Assembly: GCF_030296775.1 (NCBI RefSeq) | Contig: NZ_AP027742.1 | Coordinates: forward strand, 1,240,001-1,304,000 | Origin: Claveliimonas bilis | Lineage (GTDB): Bacteria; Bacillota; Clostridia; Lachnospirales; Lachnospiraceae | Length of the DNA: 64,000 nt | Direction of reading: 5' to 3' | Shown here: piece by piece, positions 34,949-44,758 of the stretch | How positions within the stretch are numbered: the first letter of the stretch is position 1 | Layout: every line of letters starts with the position of its first letter | Position numbers and translations under genes: made by a program | Notes under the pieces: model-generated | Seen by the model: only the letters and a program-made list of their open reading frames with translations | Told to the model about the DNA's origin: nothing | Database searches by the model: none

Positions 34949-37426
34949 TTGAAAAGAAACTGGAAGAGACTGACAGCGCTGGCTTTGGCAGTATGCCTGA
35001 CGGCCGGAATGGCATTTTCAGTAGACTTTAGCAGTAATGCGGCAGAAAATGACGGAACAGCTGCAGTTTCAGAAGAAAATGGAACAGAAGCGCCTGCGAC
35101 CGGACAGGATGATACAGCATCTGATCAGGAGACAGGCAGCGGTTCAGAGGGGAGCGGCACGGAAACAGAAGGGACCACTGAAGATTCGGCTGAAACTTCT
35201 GACGGGACAGGAGACAATGCGGCAGTAAGCACAGAAGAGAGTGGGGAAGCAGAAGAACAAGCATCAAATGAAGCGGCAGAAGAGCAGTCAGAAGAAGAAC
35301 CACAGACTCGTCTGGCAAACAGCTGGAGATACTCCAACGGTCAGCCGATTCAGAGCAAAACGGCAAGATCAGCACGTGCAGTTTCCAATGCCTGGGAAAA
35401 GGTAAATGGAAGATATGTCAACTCCTATGGAGATCCTATTCCGGGAGCGCAGCTGAAAGGTGTGGATGTCAGCGAGTGGCAGGGAAGAATTGACTGGGCA
35501 AAAGCAAAAGCAGACGGTATCGAATATGCGATCATCCGTGTGGGCTGGCATGGAAACAATGACAGCCATGTAGATGACTGGTTTGAATACAATGTTTCCG
35601 AGTGTGAGAGGCTGGGTATTCCATATGGCGTATACCTCTATTCTTATATTACAACGACGGCAGGAGCTACAAATGCTGCAAATTTTGTATTAAATCAATT
35701 AAAAGGGCATACTCTTTCCTATCCGGTATATTTGGATCTGGAAGATAATAGTACGATCAATACAGATCATGGCGCCATTGCACAGACCTTTTTAAACAAA
35801 ATCACAGCAGCCGGTTACAGAGGCGGCGTCTATGCCAATCTGAACTGGTGGAATAATTATCTGACAAGTTCTGTATTTAACAATGCGGCATGGTCAAAAT
35901 GGGTGGCACAGTATAATTATGAGTGTAATTATACAGGTACTTATGATATGTGGCAGTGTACCTCTTCAGGTAAAGTTGACGGAATTTCCGGCAATGCAGA
36001 TCTCAACTTCTGGATGGTGAAGACCTATGATCAGCAGCCGATTGAGGTGGAAGACCCGAATATCATCAGCTATTCGTCTCATATGCAGACATTTGGCTGG
36101 CAGCCGACGGTTCAGAACGGATATCAGACCGGAGTGACAGGATATTACAAACGATTGGAGGCTGTTAAGATTAGTATTGGCGACGGCTATGGCGATCTGG
36201 GCGTAAGGTACAGTACGCATGTGCAAAGTTACGGCTGGATGGATTATGTGGAAAACGGAGCAACTTCAGGAACAACCGGGGAAGCGAAACGAGTGGAAGC
36301 CATTAAGATCGAGCTGACAGGGAGCGAAGCTGATAACTATGATATTTACTACCGGGCACACTGCCAGACCTACGGCTGGCTTGACTGGGCCAAGAATGGA
36401 GAAGCGGCCGGAAGTCAGGGCTATGCGAAGCGGCTGGAAGCTATTCAGATTGTTGTAGTTCCGAAAGGATCCGAGGCTCCGGGAAGCACTGAGAAACCAT
36501 TTGAAAAGAAACCGATGGCTGTGAAATATCAGACGTATGTAAACGGATCCGGATGGCAGGCAGCGGTGGAAAATGGAGCGACTAATGGAACAACGGGTCA
36601 GGCAAAATCTTTGGAGGCTTTGAAAGTTACCATTACAGATTCTGACTATACCGGCGGAGTGAAATATGAAACTTACATGCAGACATACGGATGGAACGGA
36701 GAAAAATCAAATGGAACAGAGGCAGGTCTTGCCGGAGGAGGCAAGCGCCTGGAGGCAGTAAGAATGTCTCTGGAAGGCGACATTGCGGAACATTATCATA
36801 TTTACTACCGCGCTTACGTACAAAGCTATGGCTGGCTTGACTGGGCGAAGGACGGAGAAGCGGCTGGAACTTTTGATTATGCCAAGAGAATGGAGGCAAT
36901 CCAGATCAAACTGGTGGAAAAGGGCGGAGCAGCTCCGGGAGAGACAGATACTCCGAGCAAACAGGCTCTTTTGAAATACAGTACTCACATCCAGACTTAT
37001 GGCTGGAAGAGCTGGAGCTTTGATGGGGAACAGAGCGGAACCACAGGCCAGGCAAAACGTCTGGAAGCGATAAAGATAGATTTTGCTAATTCAAAATATG
37101 CAGGAAAGCTTCGCTACAAAACTCATGTACAGACCTACGGTTGGGAGGATAACTGGACAAAAGGTGGACAGATTGCCGGAACCACAGGCCAGGCAAAACG
37201 CCTGGAGGCTATTCAGATTGAATTGACAGATGAAATGGCAGAACAATATGACATCTATTACCGTGTACACTCTCAGACATATGGCTGGCTTGGCTGGGCG
37301 AAAAACGGCGAGTCTGCCGGAACAGAGGGACTGGCAAAACGTCTGGAAGCTATTGAGATCCAGCTGGTAGAAAAAGGCGGAGCAGCTCCGGGAAGCACAG
37401 AGCAGGCTTTTATAAAGGGTGAATAG
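34949..37426 (+). CDS. Secreted ChW-repeat GH25 lysozyme
   Basis: The protein has 825 residues, starting at TTG after a strong AAAAGGAGGAG. The signal peptide ends near residue 32 (SSNAAEN). An acidic Glu/Thr/Ser linker runs to about residue 125. The GH25 muramidase domain covers about 168-365: GVDVSEWQGRIDW with the first Asp, YPVYLDLED with the catalytic Asp-Glu pair, and the late NADLNFW. Nine ChW repeats (three triplets) follow. It should cleave the MurNAc-GlcNAc bond. The C-terminus (APGSTEQAFIKGE) closely matches that of the glucosaminidase upstream, so the two genes share an origin. Confidence 0.93.
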   Translation: MKRNWKRLTALALAVCLTAGMAFSVDFSSNAAENDGTAAVSEENGTEAPATGQDDTASDQETGSGSEGSGTETEGTTEDSAETSDGTGDNAAVSTEESGEAEEQASNEAAEEQSEEEPQTRLANSWRYSNGQPIQSKTARSARAVSNAWEKVNGRYVNSYGDPIPGAQLKGVDVSEWQGRIDWAKAKADGIEYAIIRVGWHGNNDSHVDDWFEYNVSECERLGIPYGVYLYSYITTTAGATNAANFVLNQLKGHTLSYPVYLDLEDNSTINTDHGAIAQTFLNKITAAGYRGGVYANLNWWNNYLTSSVFNNAAWSKWVAQYNYECNYTGTYDMWQCTSSGKVDGISGNADLNFWMVKTYDQQPIEVEDPNIISYSSHMQTFGWQPTVQNGYQTGVTGYYKRLEAVKISIGDGYGDLGVRYSTHVQSYGWMDYVENGATSGTTGEAKRVEAIKIELTGSEADNYDIYYRAHCQTYGWLDWAKNGEAAGSQGYAKRLEAIQIVVVPKGSEAPGSTEKPFEKKPMAVKYQTYVNGSGWQAAVENGATNGTTGQAKSLEALKVTITDSDYTGGVKYETYMQTYGWNGEKSNGTEAGLAGGGKRLEAVRMSLEGDIAEHYHIYYRAYVQSYGWLDWAKDGEAAGTFDYAKRMEAIQIKLVEKGGAAPGETDTPSKQALLKYSTHIQTYGWKSWSFDGEQSGTTGQAKRLEAIKIDFANSKYAGKLRYKTHVQTYGWEDNWTKGGQIAGTTGQAKRLEAIQIELTDEMAEQYDIYYRVHSQTYGWLGWAKNGESAGTEGLAKRLEAIEIQLVEKGGAAPGSTEQAFIKGE
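36071..37369 (+). repeat. Nine ChW repeats (three triplets)
   Basis: Nine units with the same core in A-B-C order. The fourth (YQTYVNGSGWQAAV) is the most diverged, and the last triplet is close to the last triplet of the glucosaminidase. Confidence 0.88.
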
Positions 37427-37452
37427 AAAGAAAATTATCGAGGTGAGAGAAG

Positions 37453-40209
37453 TTGAGACGTTTAAAAGGAGTGACAGCCATTGTACTGAGTGCATTTCTG
37501 ATTTTTGGAAGTGCGGGAAGCGCTCTGGCATCAGAGGGAACAGAAACCAGTGCTCAGGTTACTTCAGACACCGCAGATAACAGCTTAGAGGATCAGACGG
37601 AAAATGGCGGCGTTACGGGGGAAAAAGGTTTGGAGGAAACAGCACCTGAGACTGGAGATGAACAGAAAGAGACAAATCCTACTACAGATCAAGGTGAAAC
37701 TGAAAAAGCAGAAAGCGACGAAACGAAGGATTCTTCTGCAGAGATGACAAATCCCAAAGATATAGCAACAGAGGATCCTGCTGCAGGAGAAGAGACAGGT
37801 ACGGAAGGAACTGGTGAGGAAACCGGAGAGGGAAATGAACAGGATAAGCCGGAGGAAGAGCAGATTCCTAAGCTTTCCTATCGTGTTCATGTTCAGAGCA
37901 GCGGCTGGAACAACTGGACAGAAAACAGTGGAATCATCGGTACAACCGGAAAAGGGAAAAGACTGGAAGCGATTCAGTTGAAGGTTGAAATGCCGGAACA
38001 GGGAGCAACGGAAACACCTGTAGAAGGAAGGGATCCAGGAGCAACAGGGCTGGACGCAGCAGAGGTGGCTACGGAAGAACCGGAGCAGCCGGCTGGAATC
38101 GAGTACCGTGTTCATGCTCAGAGCTATGGCTGGATGGACTGGGTGAAAGACGGCGCACAGGCTGGAAACACAGGCCAGGGGAAACGATTGGAAGCCATTC
38201 AGATCCGTCTGACCGGTTCTCTGGCTGATCAATATGATATTTACTACCGTGCACATGTAGAAAGTTATGGCTGGCTGAATTGGACAGCTAATGGAGAAAA
38301 GTCCGGAAGCCTGGGCTATGGAAAACGGATGGAGGCCCTGGAGATTCGTCTTGTAAAGAAAGGGGAGGCAGCTCCGACAGGTGAGGGAGACAGCTATAAA
38401 TACCCTGATCTTTCCTATCAGGCCCATGTACAGTCTGTTGGCTGGCAGGCGGAGAAATTTAACGGACAGACAGCCGGAGTGACCGGGCAAGCCAAGAGAA
38501 TGGAAGCTATTAAAATCAAACTGCCGGACAGCGAGTATGAAGGCGGAATTGAATATCAGACACATGTCCAGTCTATCGGCTGGCAGGGCTGGAAGAAGGA
38601 CGGTCAGATTGCCGGGACAACCGGACAAAAGAAGCGCCTGGAAGCAATCCAGATTCGGTTGACCGGTGAGATGGCAAATCAGTATGATGTTTATTATCGT
38701 GCCCATGTACAGAGTTTTGGCTGGCTTGGTTGGGCGAAAAACGGCGAAGAAGCCGGAACCTTGGGCTATGGCAAGCGGATGGAAGCGTTAGAGATCCGGC
38801 TGATAAAGAAAGGGGAAGATGCGCCCGCACAGACAGCGGAAAGCTTTAAGTATCCTCTTGTATCTTACCAGGCACATTCACAGTCTGTAGGATGGCAGGA
38901 GATAAAAGCTGATAACGATATTGCCGGAGTAACCGGAAAAGGCAAGAGAATGGAAGCTATTAAAATTCAGCTTCCGAATATTGGATACGAAGGAAGTATT
39001 GAATACCGCACTTATGTACAGTCCATCGGCTGGCAAGGCTGGAAGAAAGACGGACAGATTGCCGGAACCACTAATCAGGCAAAACGAATTGAGGCTATTG
39101 AGATTAAGCTGAGCGGGGAAGTGGCAGAGCACTATGACGTATATTATAGTATCCACATGTCGAAGATTGGCTGGACAAATTACGCAGTAAACGGTGAAAC
39201 TGCCGGAAGTACTGACTTAAGCAAACGAATTGAGGCCATTAAGATCCAATTGGTAGAAAAAGGCGGAAAGGCGCCGAATACAAGCGGCACAAAGTTTATT
39301 GAGGGATATAAAGCCAGCGACATGTATTACAGTGGAACAATCCAGGGAAAAGGAAACAGTGGAAATGTTCAGATGGGTGGAACGCTTGGAACAACAGGTC
39401 AGAGTAAACGCCTGGAGAATATTACTGTTACGCTGAACCGCAGGACAGAGGCGATGCCTTCCGGAACTATTAAATATGCAGTGCATCTTTCAAAAACCGG
39501 GTGGACCGGCTGGTCGGAGGCGGGAAAAGTTTCCGGATGTACAGACGGCTCTAAAGGGATAGAGGCTGTGAAGTTTAGTCTGTCAGGCGACCTTTCCAAA
39601 TATTATGATATTTATTATCGTACCTATGTACAGAAATATGGATGGCTTGGCTGGGCGAAAAACGGGCAGGCAGCAGGAACTTCAAAAATCGGCTACAGAC
39701 TGGAAGCATTACAGATCAGACTGGTTTCCAAGGATGCCAGCGCACCGGGAGCCAATAGGAATTATTATACAGAACAAAGAATTGTATCAGGTCCGGATGC
39801 AGGAATGTATGCACGGGCAAACCTTTACAGTAGTTCGACACCGTATATTATCATGGTTGACAGAGGAAACCGGAAGGTTGGTGTATACCAGGGTTGGAGA
39901 GGAGCATGGAAAAATGTAAAATACTGGTCCTGTACAGTTGGAGCACCAAGTACGCCTACAGTTTCCGGAGTCTTTAAAGTGGGAAGCAGAGGATATTATT
40001 TCAATTCCGGAAATGTACGCTGTTTCTGGTGGACACAGTTCTATGGTGATTACCTGTTCCATTCTACTACTTATTATCATAATGGAGCAGTAGCAGACAG
40101 CAGGCTCGGGCTCGCGTTATCTCATGGATGTGTGCGTTTGAATATCAACAATGCAAAATGGATTTATGATACCGTTCCAACTGGGTCAACAGTAGTTGTG
40201 TATAATTAG
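37453..40209 (+). CDS. Secreted ChW-repeat L,D-transpeptidase
   Basis: The protein has 918 residues, starting at TTG after GAGGTGAGAG. The signal peptide ends near residue 25 (ALA-SE), and an acidic linker of about 115 residues follows. Twelve ChW repeats (about 143-758) come next. A YkuD-type L,D-transpeptidase domain covers about 795-918, with the catalytic motif SHGCVRLNI near 890 and the earlier His in LFHSTTYYH. It should make 3-3 crosslinks or attach proteins to peptidoglycan. Repeats 9-12 match repeats 9-12 of the NlpC/P60 protein unit for unit, including the degenerate ones, up to NYYT. Beyond that point the sequences are unrelated. Confidence 0.92.
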   Translation: MRRLKGVTAIVLSAFLIFGSAGSALASEGTETSAQVTSDTADNSLEDQTENGGVTGEKGLEETAPETGDEQKETNPTTDQGETEKAESDETKDSSAEMTNPKDIATEDPAAGEETGTEGTGEETGEGNEQDKPEEEQIPKLSYRVHVQSSGWNNWTENSGIIGTTGKGKRLEAIQLKVEMPEQGATETPVEGRDPGATGLDAAEVATEEPEQPAGIEYRVHAQSYGWMDWVKDGAQAGNTGQGKRLEAIQIRLTGSLADQYDIYYRAHVESYGWLNWTANGEKSGSLGYGKRMEALEIRLVKKGEAAPTGEGDSYKYPDLSYQAHVQSVGWQAEKFNGQTAGVTGQAKRMEAIKIKLPDSEYEGGIEYQTHVQSIGWQGWKKDGQIAGTTGQKKRLEAIQIRLTGEMANQYDVYYRAHVQSFGWLGWAKNGEEAGTLGYGKRMEALEIRLIKKGEDAPAQTAESFKYPLVSYQAHSQSVGWQEIKADNDIAGVTGKGKRMEAIKIQLPNIGYEGSIEYRTYVQSIGWQGWKKDGQIAGTTNQAKRIEAIEIKLSGEVAEHYDVYYSIHMSKIGWTNYAVNGETAGSTDLSKRIEAIKIQLVEKGGKAPNTSGTKFIEGYKASDMYYSGTIQGKGNSGNVQMGGTLGTTGQSKRLENITVTLNRRTEAMPSGTIKYAVHLSKTGWTGWSEAGKVSGCTDGSKGIEAVKFSLSGDLSKYYDIYYRTYVQKYGWLGWAKNGQAAGTSKIGYRLEALQIRLVSKDASAPGANRNYYTEQRIVSGPDAGMYARANLYSSSTPYIIMVDRGNRKVGVYQGWRGAWKNVKYWSCTVGAPSTPTVSGVFKVGSRGYYFNSGNVRCFWWTQFYGDYLFHSTTYYHNGAVADSRLGLALSHGCVRLNINNAKWIYDTVPTGSTVVVYN
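37879..39726 (+). repeat. Twelve ChW repeats (four triplets)
   Basis: Twelve units in the same order as the 29443-31209 array, with long shared stretches (for example KRIEAI.IQLVEKGGKAP). A 30-residue insertion separates repeats 1 and 2. Confidence 0.88.
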
Positions 40210-40217
40210 AAAGAAGA

Positions 40218-40248
40218 AGCAGTAATTGCATTTTCTGCAATTACTGCT
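40218..40248 (+). terminator. Strong hairpin, weak T-tract
   Basis: A perfect 13-base stem AGCAGTAATTGCA / TGCAATTACTGCT closes on a 5-base loop. The following GTCTTGTAT is only moderately T-rich, so this may be a leaky terminator. Confidence 0.6.
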
Positions 40249-40285
40249 GTCTTGTATATAAAATTGAAAACGGTAAGAGGGCATT

Positions 40286-42943
40286 ATGAAAAAAATTGCA
40301 AGTATTATTTGTCTGATTTTACTGATTAATTCTTTTGCGTTTGATGTTCAAGCAGATGAAGATCAGAACATGGGACAGGAACAAAAGACGGTTGCAGAAG
40401 AAAATGAGACGGAAACAGAAATTGGTGAAGATGAATCACAAATAAAGGAAGAAAACAGTGGTTTAGAAAATGTTGAAGAGGAATCGGAAGTTGTTGAAGA
40501 AAATGCAGGGATAGAAGAAGGTGCGCTGCAGCAGGAAGCGCAAGATTTTTCTGACAATTATGTAATATGGGGAACAGGTCGGGGAATCACAAATGAAACA
40601 ATTCAAAGTAAGGGAAACCAGTATGTCGCTGAACAGTTAAAAATTTCGAACATTACATTGACAATACAGCAAAAAGAGATGATTGATCTGTACTGTAGGA
40701 ATAATGGCATAAGCGGATGTAATTCTGGTGATTTGTCTGCATATGCTATACCCAATGCAGTCTTTGTTAAATATGAAAACGCTTGGGTCTTCATATCAGA
40801 AGATAAAATTTATAGTGTGAAGAGTCCAATATTAAATGCATATATTGCGGCAAATGGCGCAAACAGTTTAGGAGCTCCGGTGGGAGAACAATATATCAAT
40901 AATAACTGTATTTACCAAGCGTTTGAAAATGGGAATTTAACATATACTCTTGAAAAGACAAGTGATACGTTGTGTGTTCGTCGTGGGAATACCTATTATT
41001 TCAAATATTCTATAGGAAGTGGTGAAGCAGACAGAATCATTACTTATGGAAAAAAAACTGATAAAACAATAGTGGGAGATTGGGATGGAGATAGAACAGA
41101 TACGTTGTGTGTCCGCCGTGAGAACCGTTACTATATAAAGAATAGCCTAGAGCCAGGGGAAGCAGATATTATAGTAGATTATGGAAAGAAAACAGACCAG
41201 GTGTACGTAGGAGACTGGGATGGGGATGGAACAGATACGTTGTGTGTCCGCCGTGGGAATCGTTACTATATAAAGAATAGCCTAGAGCCAGGGGAAGCAG
41301 ATATTATAGTAGATTATGGAAAGAAAACAGACCAGGTGTACGTAGGAGACTGGGATGGGGATGGAACAGATACGTTGTGTGTCTGCCGTGGGAACCGTTA
41401 CTATATAAAGAATAGCCTAGAGCCAGGGGAAGCGGATATTATAGTAGATTATGGAAAGAAAACAGACCAAGTATACGTAGGAGACTGGGACGGGGATGAA
41501 ATAGATACATTGTGTGTCCGCCGTGGCAATCGTTACTATATAAAGAATAGCTTAGAACCAGGAGAAGCAGATGAAATAATTGACTATGGCAAAGCGACCG
41601 ATTCTGTATTTGCTGGAATGTGGATTCGTGAAGAAGTGATAAATGAACCTGATATAGAGGAATTACAGTTTAATTCTTCTTTGGGTGTACAGTTTAATTC
41701 TTTAACATCTGGGTTTGCTGGTAATGCTGTTAATGGAGTTTCTTTTAGAAAAAATGCCATTACAACATTTATTGATAAAAATGGAAATGAAAATCAGATC
41801 TGTGCGTATTATGATTATTATGGAACGATTGTATTGGCAAAGAGAGTAAATAATGGGTCATGGACTTATGAATGGACTGGATTAAAAGGGGATATAACGG
41901 ATGCACATAATACGGTTTCTGTAGCTGTGGATGGGAACGGATATATACATTTGGCATGGGGACAGCATGCTGGAGGGTTAAATTATGCCCGTTCCGAAGA
42001 ACCTCTTAGTTTGAAAGTAAGTGTGAAGGACATGATTGGCAGTTTGGAAGATTCTGTGACATATCCAGAATTTTATAATTTGCCAGATGGCGATCTGTTT
42101 TTCCTATATAGAAATGGAAATGCTGGTAATGGGAATTTAGTCTTAAATAAGTATTATGCAGAACAGGGAGTTTGGGAGAGAACTCAAGATAATTTGATAT
42201 CTGGAGAAGGCGAAAGATCCCCATATTGGCAGGCGACAGTGGATCATTCTGGAAAACTTCATATATCGTGGGTTTGGAGAGAGACACCGGATGTTTCTAC
42301 AAATTATAATATTTCATATATGGTTTCAACAGATTCCTCCGGAACAGAGTTTACAAACTCTAAAGGAGAAATTATAAATCTGCCAGTAATAGAAGATACG
42401 GCGGAAGTTATATGTGAAATTCCTCCAAACAGTTCTTTGATTAATCAAACTTCTATGACAGTAGATACGAATGATATGCCTTATATTGTCTCGTATTGGA
42501 GAGTGAATGGTGCAGTTCAGTATAATGTGATAAGGTTTACTGGAGAACAGTGGATTATCTATAATACAGATATAAGAAATACGGATTTTGTGTTATCGGG
42601 AACAGCGACACAGAAATTGCCTTGCGCTCGGCCACAGATTTTGGTTAAAGGTGCAGGTGAGGATGCAAGTATATTTTTGCTATTCCGGGATGATGAAAGA
42701 AATTCATATGCCTCTGTTGCTAAATTATCGTTAAATGGAACGGAAATTGTTACGGAAAAAATGATAGACATTTCCAATTCTTCTTTGGGAGAGTGGGAGC
42801 CGAATTATGATGTTAATTTGTGGAATCAAAAAGGTGAAATTGTTTTATTGGTACAAAAAGAGTTTTATACAAGGGACGGATTGGAAGAAAGATACCGGGT
42901 TGAGAATATGTATGCGGTAAATATTTCTAATATTTGTAATTGA
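40286..42943 (+). CDS. Secreted protein with 45-residue tandem repeats and a BNR_4-like domain
   Basis: The protein has 885 residues. A signal peptide ends near residue 24 (VQA-DE), followed by an acidic Glu-rich linker to about 90. Residues 90-225 include LGAPVGEQYINNNCIYQAF, like an LGFP surface repeat. Five tandem 45-residue units (about 227-447) have a GDWDGDGTDTLCVRRGNRYY core like FG-GAP or calcium-blade repeats. The last 400 residues match BNR_4-type beta-propellers: GVSFRKNAITTF, NTVSVAVDGNGYIHLAWG, PDGDLFFLYRNG and HISWVWRETPDVSTNYNIS. That family includes polysaccharide lyases and sialidase-like hydrolases. The substrate is unknown. The gene borders the glycan locus and lacks ChW repeats. 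Confidence 0.8.
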   Translation: MKKIASIICLILLINSFAFDVQADEDQNMGQEQKTVAEENETETEIGEDESQIKEENSGLENVEEESEVVEENAGIEEGALQQEAQDFSDNYVIWGTGRGITNETIQSKGNQYVAEQLKISNITLTIQQKEMIDLYCRNNGISGCNSGDLSAYAIPNAVFVKYENAWVFISEDKIYSVKSPILNAYIAANGANSLGAPVGEQYINNNCIYQAFENGNLTYTLEKTSDTLCVRRGNTYYFKYSIGSGEADRIITYGKKTDKTIVGDWDGDRTDTLCVRRENRYYIKNSLEPGEADIIVDYGKKTDQVYVGDWDGDGTDTLCVRRGNRYYIKNSLEPGEADIIVDYGKKTDQVYVGDWDGDGTDTLCVCRGNRYYIKNSLEPGEADIIVDYGKKTDQVYVGDWDGDEIDTLCVRRGNRYYIKNSLEPGEADEIIDYGKATDSVFAGMWIREEVINEPDIEELQFNSSLGVQFNSLTSGFAGNAVNGVSFRKNAITTFIDKNGNENQICAYYDYYGTIVLAKRVNNGSWTYEWTGLKGDITDAHNTVSVAVDGNGYIHLAWGQHAGGLNYARSEEPLSLKVSVKDMIGSLEDSVTYPEFYNLPDGDLFFLYRNGNAGNGNLVLNKYYAEQGVWERTQDNLISGEGERSPYWQATVDHSGKLHISWVWRETPDVSTNYNISYMVSTDSSGTEFTNSKGEIINLPVIEDTAEVICEIPPNSSLINQTSMTVDTNDMPYIVSYWRVNGAVQYNVIRFTGEQWIIYNTDIRNTDFVLSGTATQKLPCARPQILVKGAGEDASIFLLFRDDERNSYASVAKLSLNGTEIVTEKMIDISNSSLGEWEPNYDVNLWNQKGEIVLLVQKEFYTRDGLEERYRVENMYAVNISNICN
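40964..41630 (+). repeat. Five tandem 135-base coding repeats
   Basis: Units begin at GATACGTTGTGTG (40964, 41099, 41234, 41369, 41504), each exactly 135 bases except the truncated last one. Copies 2, 3 and 4 are almost identical at DNA level, which shows recent expansion or conversion. Copy 1 is the most diverged. Confidence 0.92.
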
Positions 42944-43144
42944 AAAGATTAGTGAGGATGCGCTAAAATTTTGAAGGGTATGAGAGTATTCCTAATTTGT
43001 ATAAGGGACGGTAGTATTGACTTGGTATGCTCCTTTCTAGGTAGACAAGGAAAATAGAACTTGCTGCTTAGAAGGGGGCATATTTTGTGCCTGGAATGCA
43101 AGAGTAATATTGATAGAAGAAAATTATAAAGAGGAGATTAAAGG

Positions 43145-43173
43145 TTGTTTCATAAGATAAATAGTGATATAAT
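43145..43173 (+). promoter_or_regulatory. Predicted promoter of the polysaccharide locus
   Basis: TTGTTT (43145-43150), a 17-base spacer and TATAAT (43168-43173) lie 49 bases before the flippase start. The 42944-43222 gap holds nothing else I can assign. Confidence 0.6.
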
Positions 43174-43222
43174 CCTTTAGGATAGCTAATAGTATTGGAG
43201 TAAAATATTATTAAAAAGTAGT

Positions 43223-44704
43223 ATGAGTAATAAAATAGAAAAACAGAAATCAATAAAAACTAATTTGATAGCAAATGGTATAAAAACTCTGATGACTGTT
43301 CTTTTTCCTTTGATTACCTTCCCATATGCCTCAAGAGTATTAGGTGCTTCAGGAATTGGAAAAGTAAATTATGCAAGTTCTATTATATCATATTTTTCTC
43401 TATTTGCTGCTTTAGGAATTAGTACTTATGCAGTTCGTGAAGGAGCACGAATAAGAGATGATAAGGAAAAATTTAATAAATTCGCTAAGGAAATGTTGAA
43501 CATTAATTTTGTGACAACATTTTTTTCCTATATACTTCTTTTGATATTCCTGAGTCTCCCCGTTTTGTCAGGGTATAAGGATCTCTTGATTATATTTAGC
43601 ATAGGTATTGTATTTACAACTATTGGAACAGAGTGGCTGTTTATTATTAAGGAAGAGTATGCTTATATAACAAAAAGAGCAATTCTTTTCCAAATTATAT
43701 CAATGATATTATTATTCTTATTAGTGAGAAGTAAGGATGATTATAGGTGGTATGCATCATTAACAGTGATTTCTTCTGGAGGGTCAGCAATTCTTAATTT
43801 TTGGCATTCCAGAAAGTTTATAAACTGGAGAAAAAAATACCAGTATGAATATCGAAAACATATTAAACCAATTCTCTTGATTTTTGGGACAAGCTTGGCA
43901 TCTAGCCTTTATATGACAATGGATACTACTATGCTCGGGGCTATGAAAGGTGATACCGCAACAGGAATTTATACAGCTGCCGTAAAAATTAATTCGGTTA
44001 TTAATACATTGCTGAATACGATTTCAGCTACAATACTTCCAAGAGTTTCTTATTATCTTGGAAATGGGCTGAAAAATGAATTTCAGAAATTAATGCAGAC
44101 TTCGGCTGATATTTTGTTCATGGCGGCTATGCCGATTGCAATAGGTATGATGTGTGTTAGCGATATTTTGATTGTAGTATTTAGCGGACCGGAGTTTATA
44201 GAAGGAAGCTTGGCAGCGAAGATACTTTCTGTAAAATTAGTGTTTGGAGCAATTGATCGTATGTTGGCATATCAGGTATGCATTCCTTATAAAAAAGAGA
44301 AGGAAGTACTAATTTCTACAATTGCTGGTGCAGGAGTTAACCTTATTGCAAATACTATATTGATACGTTTTTTCGATGTGACAGGGGCGGCAGTAGCAAC
44401 ATTGTTGTCGGAAATGGTTGTCTTCGTTATTTTGACAATATATGCTCGGCAGTTATTTGAAATAAAGTATTTATATAAGCGCCTGCCAATTTATTTCATA
44501 GCAAGTATTTGGTTTTTTGGAGTTAGGTGGATTGTGAGTAGCCAAACTTCTGACGTCATACTAGAGCTGTTATTAACCGTATCCATTTGTGCAGTGGGAT
44601 ATTTTATATTACTGATTATTTTGCGTGATCCCTATCTAGTGGGAATTATAAATAATATTTATGACAAAGTTAAAGAAAAATTAAGAGGAAAAGGACATAA
44701 GTAA
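43223..44704 (+). CDS. Wzx-type polysaccharide flippase
   Basis: The protein has 493 residues with about 12-14 predicted helices, the MATE-like MOP fold. The N-terminal signature LIANGIKTLMTVLFPLITFP followed by YASRVLGASGIGKVNYASS is typical of RfbX/Wzx O-antigen and capsule flippases. It should move undecaprenyl-linked oligosaccharide repeat units across the membrane. No wzy polymerase is recognised in the window, although the DUF2142-like protein or an out-of-window gene could serve. The gene is AT-rich like the rest of the locus and unlike the wall-enzyme genes upstream. Confidence 0.9.
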   Translation: MSNKIEKQKSIKTNLIANGIKTLMTVLFPLITFPYASRVLGASGIGKVNYASSIISYFSLFAALGISTYAVREGARIRDDKEKFNKFAKEMLNINFVTTFFSYILLLIFLSLPVLSGYKDLLIIFSIGIVFTTIGTEWLFIIKEEYAYITKRAILFQIISMILLFLLVRSKDDYRWYASLTVISSGGSAILNFWHSRKFINWRKKYQYEYRKHIKPILLIFGTSLASSLYMTMDTTMLGAMKGDTATGIYTAAVKINSVINTLLNTISATILPRVSYYLGNGLKNEFQKLMQTSADILFMAAMPIAIGMMCVSDILIVVFSGPEFIEGSLAAKILSVKLVFGAIDRMLAYQVCIPYKKEKEVLISTIAGAGVNLIANTILIRFFDVTGAAVATLLSEMVVFVILTIYARQLFEIKYLYKRLPIYFIASIWFFGVRWIVSSQTSDVILELLLTVSICAVGYFILLIILRDPYLVGIINNIYDKVKEKLRGKGHK

Positions 44705-44758
44705 AAATTTTTAGGGTTATTGTTAAATAGCTCTAATATGTATTGAAAGGGAAATATT

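Noticed and set aside
40964-41630. CRISPR-like regular repeats
   Set aside because: The units are 135-base in-frame coding repeats with no spacers and no cas genes.
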